The notes beneath the pieces were generated by a model. That model saw only the letters and a program-made list of their open reading frames with translations. It ran no database searches and was not told where the DNA came from. From assembly GCF_016906995.1 (NCBI RefSeq), contig NZ_JAFBBD010000009.1, forward strand, positions 1 to 64,000: a stretch of 64,000 nucleotides of DNA, read 5' to 3'. Below are positions 17,860-28,781 of the stretch, piece by piece. This DNA is from Spongiibacter marinus (lineage in GTDB: Bacteria > Pseudomonadota > Gammaproteobacteria > Pseudomonadales > Spongiibacteraceae). The position numbers were made by a program, and so were the translations under genes. Position 1 is the first letter of the stretch; each line of letters starts with the position of its first letter.

Positions 17860-17940
17860 TTAGCGCGTTTGTAGCCACTGGGCGATAGCCTGGCCGATTT
17901 CCTGCGGGGAGTCTTCATGAATAAAGTGCCGGGGATTACA
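17860..17940 (-). pseudogene. Haloalkane dehalogenase C-terminal remnant
   Basis: About 26 codons, open between stops at 17943-17941 and 17862-17860, encode CNPRHFIHEDSPQEIGQAIA and then QWLQTR before the stop. This matches the C-terminal end of haloalkane dehalogenase-type alpha/beta hydrolases, where HF(I/V)xED carries the catalytic His. The remaining ~270 residues are missing. The sequence upstream turns AT-rich at the break, so a foreign insert or deletion probably removed the gene body. It cannot be functional. Confidence 0.65.
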
Positions 17941-18118
17941 CTACTGAGCGCATTTCCCATGCAATCCAGCAACATCGACAGAGCTGACTCAGCAGGCCAC
18001 CGGCAGTTTAACTACTATTCAATAGTGTTATTTATGGTAATTTTTTTGCTCTACGTTTTGAGTATGGATACTTAGAATACTGATAAATTCAAGTAATCAG
18101 TCAAAGGGAAATATTCAA

Positions 18119-18409
18119 TTGAAAATGGATTTTAATCGTGAATTTTCAGTGGGGCTACTTGTACTAGTAGGTATTTACGCCGGAATTTATCTTAATAGTG
18201 ATTATTTTGATGTGTTTACGGCGTCATTTGTCGATCTGAGATCTGAATATACAGCTGTAGAGCAGCTGTCCAAGTTCGGCTTGATCCTGTCTATGTTGGC
18301 TTGTTTGTATTCATTCCATTTCACACCGGTCTACATATACCTTGAAAGCAACCGCGAGCTTGTTCGCATTGCTTTTAACAATCTATCTCAGCGAAAGCAA
18401 TATGATTAG
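18119..18409 (+). CDS. AT-rich hypothetical membrane protein
   Basis: A 96-residue protein with two hydrophobic helices (VGLLVLVGIYAGIYL and FGLILSMLACLYSFHF). I recognise no family. The TTG at 18119 has an AAGGGA sequence about ten bases upstream; an ATG follows at 18125. It overlaps the next gene by eight bases. Base composition is visibly more AT-rich than the flanking backbone, pointing to horizontal acquisition. Confidence 0.6.
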   Translation: MKMDFNREFSVGLLVLVGIYAGIYLNSDYFDVFTASFVDLRSEYTAVEQLSKFGLILSMLACLYSFHFTPVYIYLESNRELVRIAFNNLSQRKQYD

Positions 18410-19052
18410 GGAAAAGTATCAGCCAGTTTTTGGTGGAATACTTATTATTGCGACTGCATATTGGCTGCTTAGGGCAAAAGAGTTCGTTGTACTCGTATTG
18501 TTTTGCACGGGTATTGGCATCGCATCTTCGGGGTCGCTGCATGATTTTCTTCAAGAGTCCGAGTCGTTCTTGGCGCTAGTCCCGTCTAGTATTACCAGCT
18601 TCATCCTCAGTTTTAATGAAGAGAGTATAGATACGCTGGGTATTGGTGTTATTTGCCTTTCGGTAGCGTTTCTAGCTCCACAGCCGCTATCGAAGTTAGT
18701 TGATAAAGGGTGGGGGTATTTTTTTCTCGTAGTCATAGCCGCAAGCATAGTTGCGATCGGTAACGGGCTTGCACACTACCAGTATGACCCGAGTACTGAA
18801 TTGCTGATTGTTAGCTCGTTGCTATCGCTGATGGGCTTGAGCATTTACTATATTCTGGATAACGCCGTTAAGGATGAGCATTTCAAGCATGTCGTCGAGA
18901 ATAAAAAAATCCTCTACGTGGCTACAATTTATTTATTTTTTGTTCTGCCGGTTCTATGGGCTGATTACAATAACTTCACCGCAGTGTCATTTTGGCTACT
19001 CAGTATTTATCTAGGCAAAAAAATGTACGAAAAATCGCTAAAGGCTATATAA
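18402..19052 (+). CDS. AT-rich hypothetical multi-helix membrane protein
   Basis: About 216 residues from the ATG at 18402, with roughly six to seven hydrophobic helices (for example VFGGILIIATAYWLL, FFLVVIAASIVAIGNGLA, ILYVATIYLFFVLPVLW). I recognise no family. The start overlaps the previous gene by eight bases, so the two look translationally coupled and probably work together in the membrane. Composition is AT-rich like its partner. The pair sits between a dehalogenase remnant and recG, an unusual position that suggests a small acquired cassette. Confidence 0.62.
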   Translation: MIREKYQPVFGGILIIATAYWLLRAKEFVVLVLFCTGIGIASSGSLHDFLQESESFLALVPSSITSFILSFNEESIDTLGIGVICLSVAFLAPQPLSKLVDKGWGYFFLVVIAASIVAIGNGLAHYQYDPSTELLIVSSLLSLMGLSIYYILDNAVKDEHFKHVVENKKILYVATIYLFFVLPVLWADYNNFTAVSFWLLSIYLGKKMYEKSLKAI

Positions 19053-19071
19053 GCGGGTTTCATGCACTTTA

Positions 19072-21147
19072 TTATACGCTGGCGTAAAGTGTGCGCTCGG
19101 CCAGCCAGCGATCGATGAGAGGCTGAACATTTTGTGGGTGGTGTTCACTGAGTAGGCGCGCTTGTTCTCGCACGCTGTCCAGTAATTCTTCGTCGCGTTG
19201 CAGGTCGGCAATTTTAAAGCTCATTAGCCCGGTTTGACGGGTGCCGAGGACTTCGCCGGGGCCGCGAAGTTGCAGGTCTTGTTCGGCGATGACAAAGCCG
19301 TCGTTGCTGTCGCGTAGTGCAGATAAGCGCTGGCGGCCATTGCGCGACAACGGACTTTGGTAGAGCAGTACGCAATGGCTTTGTTGATGTCCTCTGCCCA
19401 CTCGCCCGCGCAGTTGGTGGAGTTGGGCGAGTCCCAAGCGCTCGGCATTTTCGATAATCATCAGCGTGGCGTTGGGGACATCAACGCCGACTTCAATAAC
19501 CGTTGTTGCGACCAGCAAATCGACTTTTGCGGCCTTGAAATCTGCCATCATGGCGGCCTTTTCGGCGGCTTTCATGCGCCCGTGCACCAAGCCGACATTC
19601 AATTCCGGCAGTGCGTTCTTGAGTTGTTGCCAGCTCACCTCGGCGGCTTGCGCCTGTAATTTGTCTGACTCTTCGATCAAGGTGCATACCCAATAGGCTT
19701 GTTGGCCACTTTGACAGACGGCGCGCAGCCGTTCGACAATTTGCTCGCGCCGGTCGTTGGCAAGCACCACGGTATTTATCGGGCTGCGCCCCGGTGGCAA
19801 CTCGTCGATGACGGAGGTATCCAGGTCAGCGTAGGCGGTCATTGCCAGCGTTCTGGGAATGGGCGTGGCCGTCATAATCAACTGGTGGGGATGGCCGACC
19901 TGATCCTCGCCTTTCTGTTTGAGAGCGAGGCGTTGGTGCACACCGAAGCGGTGTTGTTCGTCGACAATAACCAGGCCGAGTTTGGCGAATATTACCTCGT
20001 CTTGAAACAGCGCGTGGGTGCCTACCACCACGTGCGCTTTGTGCTCGGCAATGCGCTGTTGGGCAGCGGTTCGGGCTTTGCCTTTTTGCTTGCCGCTGAG
20101 CCAGGCAACCTCCAGATTGAGCGGGGCCAGCCATTGGCTGAAGTTGTGGAAGTGCTGCTCGGCGAGGATCTCGGTGGGCGCCATGATGGCAACCTGATAA
20201 CCGCTGGCGGCGGCGCGCAGCGCGGCGAGTGCAGCAACGGCGGTTTTGCCACTGCCGACATCACCTTGCACCAAGCGCAGCATAGGCGCGCCCTGGTGTA
20301 GGTCGCGGCGGATTTCATCGGCAACGCGCTGCTGCGCTGAGGTAAGGGTGAAACCCAGGCCGTCGAGAAAGGCGTTTTCGAGATCATCGGGGCCGTCGAG
20401 CCGGGGCGCGCCAAAGCGGCGGGCCTCGACGCGCAATTTTTGCAGCGCCAGGTTATGGGCCAGCAATTCCTCAAAGGCGAGGCGCTGCTGACTGGGGTGC
20501 TGGCCAGATTGCAGTAGCTCAAGCGAGGCGTCTGCCGGTGGATGATGCAAATAGCGCAGTGCCTCGGCCAGTGTCCAGCGGCCTGGCAGTGCCGTCGGCG
20601 GTAGCCATTCGGTAATGGGGTGAGTATCGAGATAGTGCAGGGCTTGGCCGCATAGTTTTCGCCAGCTGGTTTGAGCAAACCCCTCCGTGCTTGGGTAAAT
20701 GGGCGTCAGCCGGTCCTCGACGGGAGCAACTGCCTCCCCTTGCCGAACGGTGTACTCCGGATGGTAAAACTCCAGGCCGCTGGCGCCGCGCCGGGCCTCG
20801 CCAAAACAGCGCAGTCTCGCGCCTTTACTGAGTTGTTGTTTCTGCGCGGCGTTGAAGTGAAAGAAGCGCAGTGTTGTGGTGCCAGTGCCGTCGCGCAGCC
20901 GACAAACCAGGCTGCGCCGTCGCCCGAAAGTGATATCGGCGGCGAGTACTTCGCCTTCGATCACCACATCGTTGCCGGGTTGCAAGGCGCCGATAGGGCA
21001 GATGCGGGTGCGATCCTGGTAGCGCAGTGGCAGGTGGAAAAGCAGATCTTGCACAGTGTGTAGTCCGAGCTTTTTGAGCTTTTCTCTCAGCTTTGGACCT
21101 ACGCCCTTGAGCGAACTTACATCAAGTTGGTGCAGGGCTTGGGTCAT
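19072..21147 (-). CDS. recG: ATP-dependent DNA helicase RecG
   Basis: A 691-residue superfamily 2 helicase that remodels stalled replication forks and Holliday junctions. The N-terminal wedge region begins LKGVGPKLREKLKKLGL, followed by an OB fold. Helicase motifs include Walker A GDVGSGKTA, motif Ia APTEILAEQH, the DEQH box (VIVDEQHRFGV), TATPIPRTLAM and the C-terminal QLRGRVGRG. The start at 21147 is chosen because it overlaps the oxyR stop as ATGA and gives the usual length. The oxyR-recG operon is also known in Pseudomonas, where RecG is needed for OxyR-dependent expression. Confidence 0.97.
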   Translation of the reverse strand: MTQALHQLDVSSLKGVGPKLREKLKKLGLHTVQDLLFHLPLRYQDRTRICPIGALQPGNDVVIEGEVLAADITFGRRRSLVCRLRDGTGTTTLRFFHFNAAQKQQLSKGARLRCFGEARRGASGLEFYHPEYTVRQGEAVAPVEDRLTPIYPSTEGFAQTSWRKLCGQALHYLDTHPITEWLPPTALPGRWTLAEALRYLHHPPADASLELLQSGQHPSQQRLAFEELLAHNLALQKLRVEARRFGAPRLDGPDDLENAFLDGLGFTLTSAQQRVADEIRRDLHQGAPMLRLVQGDVGSGKTAVAALAALRAAASGYQVAIMAPTEILAEQHFHNFSQWLAPLNLEVAWLSGKQKGKARTAAQQRIAEHKAHVVVGTHALFQDEVIFAKLGLVIVDEQHRFGVHQRLALKQKGEDQVGHPHQLIMTATPIPRTLAMTAYADLDTSVIDELPPGRSPINTVVLANDRREQIVERLRAVCQSGQQAYWVCTLIEESDKLQAQAAEVSWQQLKNALPELNVGLVHGRMKAAEKAAMMADFKAAKVDLLVATTVIEVGVDVPNATLMIIENAERLGLAQLHQLRGRVGRGHQQSHCVLLYQSPLSRNGRQRLSALRDSNDGFVIAEQDLQLRGPGEVLGTRQTGLMSFKIADLQRDEELLDSVREQARLLSEHHPQNVQPLIDRWLAERTLYASV

Positions 21148-22067
21148 GTGGTGGGGTAATCGCTGTGGGCGGTTTTGATCGCCTGACTGATAACGTCGAT
21201 GGCTTGGTGGCGGGGGAAGCTGGCCCGCCAGGCCAGGGCAATTTCCCGCGTGGGCGGTGTGCCGGCAAAGGGCCGAGTGCACAACATACCGTCGCCGTAG
21301 GGCCCGACTTGGGCGGCGGACAAAGGCAAAATGCTGATGCCGAGTTTGGAGGCCACCATGTGTTTGAGGGTTTCCAAAGAACTGCCCTCAACTACTGACT
21401 GAAGCAGGCGGTCACTGCGGGCCAGGTGCTGCTGTAGTCCGGGGCAAGCGGCGAGCACTTGGTCGCGAAAACAATGGCCTTCGCCCAGCAACAATACGTT
21501 TTGCTGATACAGGTCGCTGTGCTTAATATGGGACTTCGCGGCCAGTGGGTGATCGCCCGGCAGCAGCACCACAAAGGGCTCGTCGTAGAGCGTTTGGGTA
21601 ACCACCTCGGGTTCATTGAAGGGCAGGGCAATAACGATGGCGTCGAGCTTGCCGCTGCGCAGGCGACCGCGAAGAATCGCCGTCATATTTTCCTCAACAT
21701 ACAGTGGCATTTGCGGCGCGAGTTCGCGGATGCGGGGGATGGCGCGCGGATAAAGATAGGGGCCGACGGTGTGAATGGCGCCCAGCGCCATGGGGCTGCC
21801 CAGAGGGTCGCGCCCCTGAGCGGCCAGTTCGCGAATCCGCTCGCTCTGTTCCAGCACGTACCGGGATTGCTCGATAATCTGCTCGCCGATAGGTGTGCAG
21901 GTCACCTGGCCGCGGCTGCGTTCGAACAGGCTTACCGCTAATTCCTCTTCAAGCTTTTTAACCGCCACACTGAGGGTGGGTTGGCTAACAAAGCAGCGCT
22001 CGGCGGCCTTGCCAAAATGTCCGGTTTCCTGAAGCGCGATGATGTAGCGTAATTCTGTTAGCGTCAC
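21144..22067 (-). CDS. oxyR: Hydrogen peroxide-sensing regulator OxyR
   Basis: A 307-residue LysR-family activator of peroxide defence. The N-terminal helix-turn-helix is within HFGKAAERCFVSQPTLSVAVKKLE. The two redox cysteines lie in GEGHCFRDQVLAAC at residues 199 and 208, the same numbers as in E. coli OxyR, so disulfide switching is expected. It is cotranscribed with recG through a 4-base overlap. A likely downstream beneficiary is yaaA, also in this window, though no OxyR site was identified there. Confidence 0.97.
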   Translation of the reverse strand: MTLTELRYIIALQETGHFGKAAERCFVSQPTLSVAVKKLEEELAVSLFERSRGQVTCTPIGEQIIEQSRYVLEQSERIRELAAQGRDPLGSPMALGAIHTVGPYLYPRAIPRIRELAPQMPLYVEENMTAILRGRLRSGKLDAIVIALPFNEPEVVTQTLYDEPFVVLLPGDHPLAAKSHIKHSDLYQQNVLLLGEGHCFRDQVLAACPGLQQHLARSDRLLQSVVEGSSLETLKHMVASKLGISILPLSAAQVGPYGDGMLCTRPFAGTPPTREIALAWRASFPRHQAIDVISQAIKTAHSDYPTT

Positions 22068-22135
22068 AAAATTGCCTGGTTCGATAGTTTTAGACTATAG
22101 CGCAGCAGTGTACACCGACGACTCTGGCCTGCCTA

Positions 22136-23134
22136 CTAGTGGCGCTGCAGATCCAGTATCAGCTTGCCAATATGCTCGCTGCTCTCCATGCGCGAATGGG
22201 CGTCGGCAACCTGCTCAAGGGGGTAGACACTGTCGATGGCGGGCTGCAGCTCACCGCGAGCCAGCAATGGCCACACGCGTTCGCGCAGGGCGCTGGCAAT
22301 GGCGGCTTTTTGGTCTCGGCTCTGCGCGCGAAGGGTGGATGCGCTGAGGGTGAGCCGCTTCATTAACACCGGCAAGAAGTTCAGCTCGGCGGCAAAGCCA
22401 CCTTGGAAGGCGATAAAAACAATGCGGCCATCCTCGGCGGCAAGGTCGATATCGCGGCGGATATAATCGCCGCCAACCATATCCAGAATCACATCGACAC
22501 CGCGGCCGTTGGTGGCTGCGCGCAGTTGTTCGACAAAATCCTGCTCCCGGTAATTGACGGCAATGCTCGCGCCAAGCGATTCGCAGGCGGCGCATTTTTC
22601 GGCGCTGCCTGCGGTGGTGAATACCTTAGCGCCGAAGGCGCCAGCCAGTGCGATGGCGGTGGTGCCGATACCGCTGCTGCCGCCGTGTACCAGAAACGAC
22701 TCGCCGGGTTGCAAGGCGCCGCGCTCAAAGACATTGTGCCAAACGGTGAAGTAGGTCTCGGGCAGTGCCGCTGCTTGCACGTCATTTAAGGCATCGGGAA
22801 TGGGTAGGCACTGCCCGGCGGGCACGGCGACGTAGTCGCTATAGCCACCGCCGTTACACAGCGCGCACACGCGGTCGCCAATTTGCCAGCCGCTTACGCC
22901 TTCGCCGATGGCCGCAACACGCCCGGCAACCTCCAAGCCGAGAATCGGACTGGCGTCAGCCGGAGGGGGGTAAAGGCCATAGCGCTGCATTAAGTCGGGC
23001 CGGTTAACACCCGCAGCAGACACGGCAATCAACAGTTCGCCGGCGCCGCATTTAGGCAGCGGCTGCTCGCCAATTACCAGGCTGTGGTCATCGTTGACGT
23101 TAACGCAGCGAACGTGTGTTGGAAGCGCTGTCAT
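22136..23134 (-). CDS. NAD(P)H quinone oxidoreductase (PIG3-like, zinc-free MDR)
   Basis: A 332-residue medium-chain dehydrogenase/reductase of the quinone oxidoreductase branch. The GroES-like N-terminal half (AAGVNRPDLMQRYGLYPPP, then ILGLEVAGRVAAIG) matches the PIG3-type subfamily. The nucleotide-binding motif HGGSSGIGTTAIALAG is central. Catalytic zinc ligands are absent. It should reduce quinones or other electrophiles with NADPH. It is transcribed leftward upstream of oxyR with a 68-base gap, and diverges from the epimerase-like gene at 23231. Confidence 0.92.
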   Translation of the reverse strand: MTALPTHVRCVNVNDDHSLVIGEQPLPKCGAGELLIAVSAAGVNRPDLMQRYGLYPPPADASPILGLEVAGRVAAIGEGVSGWQIGDRVCALCNGGGYSDYVAVPAGQCLPIPDALNDVQAAALPETYFTVWHNVFERGALQPGESFLVHGGSSGIGTTAIALAGAFGAKVFTTAGSAEKCAACESLGASIAVNYREQDFVEQLRAATNGRGVDVILDMVGGDYIRRDIDLAAEDGRIVFIAFQGGFAAELNFLPVLMKRLTLSASTLRAQSRDQKAAIASALRERVWPLLARGELQPAIDSVYPLEQVADAHSRMESSEHIGKLILDLQRH

Positions 23135-23230
23135 TGTTGTTCCCCTTTGCTATGCTCCCCGACCTGCGAGGGCGAATGTGCCCAAGTATGCCTGAGCTGA
23201 GCTTGGGCTTGAACCGACTAAGGTGGGAAC

Positions 23231-24091
23231 ATGAACGCGAGTACGAAGCGGCTGTTGATCGTTGGTTGCGGCGATATTGGTGGTGGACTGGCGGCACGCT
23301 ACTTGGCCAAGGGCTGGCATGTGCAGGGTATGCGCCGTGATGTTAGCAAGTTGCCAGCGGGTGTAGAGGGTTTGTCAGCTGACCTTGCGCAGCCCAGCAG
23401 CATACGAGCTTTGGGGCCCTTGCAGGCCGACTACATCGTAATGACGCTCACGCCCAATGGCTATAACCCGGAAGGCTATCGCAAAATTTTTGAAGAGGCG
23501 CTCGCGGTGATTTTGGAATCTATCGTCGAGCCGCCCAAGCTGCTGTTATTTGTTTCCAGCAGTGGTGTGTACGACCAGAGCAGCCACGAATGGGTCGACG
23601 AAGATAGTCCGACGACCCCCAGTCGCTTTTCCGGGCAAAGCATTTTGCGAGCAGAGCAGCAGATTGCCGACACGGGCTGGCCGCACAGTATTGTGCGTTT
23701 CGCCGGTATTTATGGCCCGGGGCGTTTGCAAATGATCGCTAAGGTGAAGGCGGGTGAGTGTGTGCCGGACGAGCCACTGCACTACAGCAATCGTATTCAC
23801 CGGGACGATTGCGTTGGGGTGCTGGCGCACTTGATTGATAAGGTTGACGGCGGTGAGTCAGTGGCGAGTTGTTACTTGGGTGTTGACGACCTGCCGGTAG
23901 CGATCCAAACCGTGCAGCGCTGGTTGGCCGAGCAGCTCGACGTCCCCTACCTGCAAAACGGGGCACCCATTTCACGAACCGGCAGCAAGCGCTGTAGTAA
24001 CCGCCGCCTGCGCGACAGCGGCTACGAATTCCTGCACCCCGACTATCGCAGCGGCTTTGTTCAAGTGCTCAGCGACGCGCGGTCGGCTTGA
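23231..24091 (+). CDS. NAD-dependent epimerase/SDR-e family protein (YeeZ-like)
   Basis: A 286-residue extended SDR. The N-terminal dinucleotide-binding motif is GCGDIGGGLAARYLAKGW (residues 12-29). The central segment FVSSSGVYDQSSHEWVDEDSP is typical of epimerase-like proteins. YeeZ-type proteins are annotated as nucleoside-sugar epimerase relatives, but the substrate is not established. The gene stands alone, rightward, between the quinone reductase (divergent) and ridA (convergent, three bases between the coding ends). Confidence 0.85.
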   Translation: MNASTKRLLIVGCGDIGGGLAARYLAKGWHVQGMRRDVSKLPAGVEGLSADLAQPSSIRALGPLQADYIVMTLTPNGYNPEGYRKIFEEALAVILESIVEPPKLLLFVSSSGVYDQSSHEWVDEDSPTTPSRFSGQSILRAEQQIADTGWPHSIVRFAGIYGPGRLQMIAKVKAGECVPDEPLHYSNRIHRDDCVGVLAHLIDKVDGGESVASCYLGVDDLPVAIQTVQRWLAEQLDVPYLQNGAPISRTGSKRCSNRRLRDSGYEFLHPDYRSGFVQVLSDARSA

Positions 24092-24094
24092 CTG

Positions 24095-24478
24095 TTAAAG
24101 GGCGAGAATAACCTCAATCTCCACCATCGCGCCGCGCGGTAAAGCGGCAACTTGTACGCAGGCGCGCGCGGGGTAGGGCTCATCAAATACCGACGCCATC
24201 ACCTCGTTTACGGCAGCAAAGTCGCCGAGGTCGGTGAGGGAGATATTCACTTTTACGGCATCGTTCAAACTGCCGCCAGCGGCCTCGGCAACGGCGGTCA
24301 AATTTTTAAACACTTGCTGGCTCTGTTCGCTTATCCCGCCTTCGATCATTTCCATCGTTTCGGGGATCAATGGGATTTGGCCCGACAAAAACACCATGTT
24401 GCCGGTTTTTACCGCTTGCGAGTAGGGGCCAATGGCCGCTGGGGCCTTGTCGGTGCTGATGATGGTTTTAGTGCTCAC
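24095..24478 (-). CDS. ridA: RidA family reactive intermediate deaminase
   Basis: A 127-residue trimer-forming enzyme that hydrolyses reactive 2-aminoacrylate and related enamines or imines in the cytosol. Family features: [14 protein letters not shown] near residue 12, FLSGQIPL, and the C-terminal [21 protein letters not shown] containing the substrate-binding Arg. Length is exactly that of the family. It lies downstream of spoT with a 52-base gap, the same order as in Pseudomonas, and may be the last gene of the gmk-rpoZ-spoT transcript. Confidence 0.95.
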   Translation of the reverse strand: MSTKTIISTDKAPAAIGPYSQAVKTGNMVFLSGQIPLIPETMEMIEGGISEQSQQVFKNLTAVAEAAGGSLNDAVKVNISLTDLGDFAAVNEVMASVFDEPYPARACVQVAALPRGAMVEIEVILAL

Positions 24479-24530
24479 AGAAGTATCCTTATCGCCACGC
24501 CGGTGGCCGACTAATGAGTGTTAACAGGGG

Positions 24531-26723
24531 CTAGTGTTTTTCGCGGGTCACTTTTATTACCGCGGGAATATTGCGAATACGGCGCATGATGCTGGCGAGG
24601 TGAACACGTGAGCGCACGCCAATCACTAAGTGGATGGTGCTGATCTTCGGGTTCTCGTCTTCAACACTGATCTTTTCTATGCTGGCCTCTGCGCCATTTA
24701 CCCGAGTGGCAAGCACGGCAATGATGCCGCGCTGTTTGCTCAGCTCGACTTTGAGCTCTACGGAGAAGTCGCGGTCAATATCATCGGCCCAGCTCAGCGG
24801 TACGACGCGCTCAGGGGTGTTTCTCAGGTCAATGCTGTTGTGGCAGTTCTCACAGTGCACCACCACGCCTTTCTCTGCGCTGACGATACCAACGATGTGG
24901 TCGCCGGGAATGGGGTAGCAGCAGCGGGCGAAATTAACCAAAAATCCTTCGGTGCCGTGAATGACCATGGTCTGCCGCTGGCTGGTGGCAGGCGGTGCAT
25001 TGTCATCGTCGTCGCTGAGTTGGTCGCGCAGGGTCAGTAACTGTCGGGCGGTGAGGTAGGCAACGCGGTTGCCCAGGCCTATTTGTTCAAAAATATTGTC
25101 GGCCGATTTGCTCTGCGTAGCGTCGACGAGCTGTTCCAAGTGCTCGTCGCTGAAGTTATCCAGCTGCTCATCCATGCTGCCTAAGGCGCGCTCCAGCATT
25201 CGGCGGCCGAGGCTCACTGCCTCGGTGCGGCGCTGATGTTTTAGGAAGTGGCGAATGCCGCTGCGCGCTTTTGCGGTAACCACAAAGTGCAGCCACGCCG
25301 GGTTGGGCTGGGCGCCGGGGGTGGTAATGACCTCAACGGTCTGCCCGCTTTGCAAGGCTTCAGACAGCGGTGCCAGGCGGCGGTTGATTCGGCAAGCAAC
25401 GCAGGAATTGCCCACATCGCTGTGTACCGCGTAGGCGAAATCGACCGCGGTGGCGCCAGCCGGCAATTCCATAATGTCGCCGCGCGGGGTGAATACATAG
25501 ACCTCGTCCGGGAAGAGGTCGATCTTCACGTTTTCGATAAATTCCAGCGAGTCGCCAGCGCGTTGCTGCATTTCCAGCAGGCCTTGTACCCACTGGCGAG
25601 CGCGTGCATGGCTGGAATTGCCGCGGGCATCTTGCTCGTTAGACTTGTACAGCCAGTGGGCAGCAATCCCGTTATTGGCCATTTCCTCCATCTCCTGCGT
25701 GCGGATCTGGATTTCAATGGGCACGCCCTGCATGCCGAAGAGTACGGTGTGCAGGGATTGATAACCGTTGGCTTTGGGAATGGCAATGTAGTCTTTAAAT
25801 TGCCCTGGCACAGGTTTGTAGAGGCCGTGGACGCAGCCGAGTGCGCGGTAGCAGCTGTCGACAGAGTCGACAACGATGCGAAAGGCATACAGGTCCATGA
25901 TTTCTTTCAGCGACTTCCGCTTGTTGCGCATTTTGCTGTAAATGCTAAACAAGTGTTTTTCGCGACCGACAACGTGGGCTTTGTGCCCCTCTTCCAACAG
26001 GCAGTTTTCCAGGCTTTCCTGAATATTGGCGATGGTTTTGCTGCGGTCGCCAAAGCGTGTGCGAATGGCCTTGCTGATGCGCTGCGCGCGCATGGGGTGC
26101 ATGGCCTGAAAGCCGAGGTCTTCAAATTCCACGCGGATGTTGTGCATACCCAGGCGCTGGGCAATGGGGGCGTATATTTCCAGTGTCTCGCGGGCGATAC
26201 GGCGGCGTTTTGGCGGCGGCATCACACCGAGGGTTCGCATATTGTGCAAGCGGTCGGCTAATTTGACGAGAATAACGCGAATGTCCTTGGCCATTGCCAG
26301 GGCCATTTTCTGAAAGTTTTCCGCCTGCTGCTCCGCTTTGGACTGGAATTCAATCCGGGTCAGCTTGGACACGCCGTCTACCAGCTCGGCAACCGCGTCG
26401 CCGAATTGCTCGCTGAGGTCTTGCTTGCTAACGGCGGTGTCTTCGATGACGTCGTGCAGCATTGCCGCCATGAGGCTCTGCGCATCGAGGCGCATTTCCG
26501 ACAATATGCCGGCCACGGCTAGAGGATGGGTAACATAGGGTTCGCCGCTGCGGCGATTCTGCCCTTCGTGGGCTTGTTCGGCGTAGTAATAGGCGCGCCG
26601 AACCTGATCCACCTGTGAGGCAGAGAGGTAATTACTCAGGGTTTCGGCGAGGGCGTCGATGGATTGCGCCGGTTCAGGCTTACCGTGTTGGTAATTGAAA
26701 AAGCTGTATTGGTGCATCGACAC
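24531..26723 (-). CDS. spoT: Bifunctional (p)ppGpp synthetase/hydrolase SpoT
   Basis: A 730-residue RelA/SpoT homologue. The N-terminal HD hydrolase domain is intact (HPLAVAGILSEMRLDAQSL, with the catalytic HD at about residues 90-91 in MLHDVIEDT), so the protein should degrade (p)ppGpp. The synthetase region (YAFRIVVDSVDSCYRALG, then FKDYIAIPKANGYQSLHT) is also present. TGS (VYVFTPRGDIMELPAGATAVDFAYAVH), zinc-finger-like and ACT domains follow. It controls the stringent and stress responses. It lies 15 bases after rpoZ in the gmk-rpoZ-spoT operon order. Confidence 0.97.
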   Translation of the reverse strand: MSMHQYSFFNYQHGKPEPAQSIDALAETLSNYLSASQVDQVRRAYYYAEQAHEGQNRRSGEPYVTHPLAVAGILSEMRLDAQSLMAAMLHDVIEDTAVSKQDLSEQFGDAVAELVDGVSKLTRIEFQSKAEQQAENFQKMALAMAKDIRVILVKLADRLHNMRTLGVMPPPKRRRIARETLEIYAPIAQRLGMHNIRVEFEDLGFQAMHPMRAQRISKAIRTRFGDRSKTIANIQESLENCLLEEGHKAHVVGREKHLFSIYSKMRNKRKSLKEIMDLYAFRIVVDSVDSCYRALGCVHGLYKPVPGQFKDYIAIPKANGYQSLHTVLFGMQGVPIEIQIRTQEMEEMANNGIAAHWLYKSNEQDARGNSSHARARQWVQGLLEMQQRAGDSLEFIENVKIDLFPDEVYVFTPRGDIMELPAGATAVDFAYAVHSDVGNSCVACRINRRLAPLSEALQSGQTVEVITTPGAQPNPAWLHFVVTAKARSGIRHFLKHQRRTEAVSLGRRMLERALGSMDEQLDNFSDEHLEQLVDATQSKSADNIFEQIGLGNRVAYLTARQLLTLRDQLSDDDDNAPPATSQRQTMVIHGTEGFLVNFARCCYPIPGDHIVGIVSAEKGVVVHCENCHNSIDLRNTPERVVPLSWADDIDRDFSVELKVELSKQRGIIAVLATRVNGAEASIEKISVEDENPKISTIHLVIGVRSRVHLASIMRRIRNIPAVIKVTREKH

Positions 26724-26738
26724 CCCGGGCCAAGGTTT

Positions 26739-27002
26739 TTACAGAGGCTGAGCGCCCAGCTCAACACCCAGGTCCAGCTCGGGCTCTTCTGCTACCGCGT
26801 CGGCGGCCATGATTTCTTCGCGGGTAATTTTGCCTTCGGCAATTTCACGCAGCGCCAGTACTGTTGGCTTGTCGCCTTCCTCGGTAACCAGTGGCTCTTT
26901 GCCGCCAGTGGCGATAGCGCGAGCACGCTTGCTGGAAACCATTACCAACTCAAAACGATTGTCTACTGCCGAGAGGCAGTCTTCTACAGTAATACGGGCC
27001 AT
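26739..27002 (-). CDS. rpoZ: RNA polymerase omega subunit
   Basis: An 87-residue omega subunit that assists assembly of RNA polymerase and links it to ppGpp. The N-terminus [20 protein letters not shown] and the segment KRARAI are diagnostic. The start at 27002 gives the family length. It sits between gmk (82 bases upstream) and spoT (15 bases downstream), the standard gammaproteobacterial order. Confidence 0.97.
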   Translation of the reverse strand: MARITVEDCLSAVDNRFELVMVSSKRARAIATGGKEPLVTEEGDKPTVLALREIAEGKITREEIMAADAVAEEPELDLGVELGAQPL

Positions 27003-27083
27003 GAAAATGTTCCTGAATGTGCTGAATCGCAGTGGTAACAGGCACCACCGCCAGTTATCCACAGTCTATCAAACTTCGCAGCG

Positions 27084-28675
<1,592 letters not shown>

Positions 28676-28684
28676 GGCAACTAT

Positions 28685-28703
28685 AATCAACAAAAAGTTG
28701 ATT
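28685..28703. promoter_or_regulatory. Inverted repeat, probable NhaR-like operator
   Basis: AATCAAC, five A bases, then GTTGATT: a perfect 7-5-7 palindrome ten bases upstream of the nhaR start and about 80 bases upstream of the divergent gene. LysR regulators usually bind such dyads in the shared intergenic region. The binding itself is inferred. Confidence 0.55.
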
Positions 28704-28781
28704 ATTAGTCATTAAAAATCGACTTTTTCGTTATTTGGTCCCTCGCTAAGCTAGCACCTCCACCTGCTAGGAGGGAATGTT

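Noticed and set aside
25248-26261. 337-codon open frame antisense to spoT
   Set aside because: It lies wholly within spoT on the other strand. It shows no ribosome-binding site or recognisable domain, and spoT is intact.
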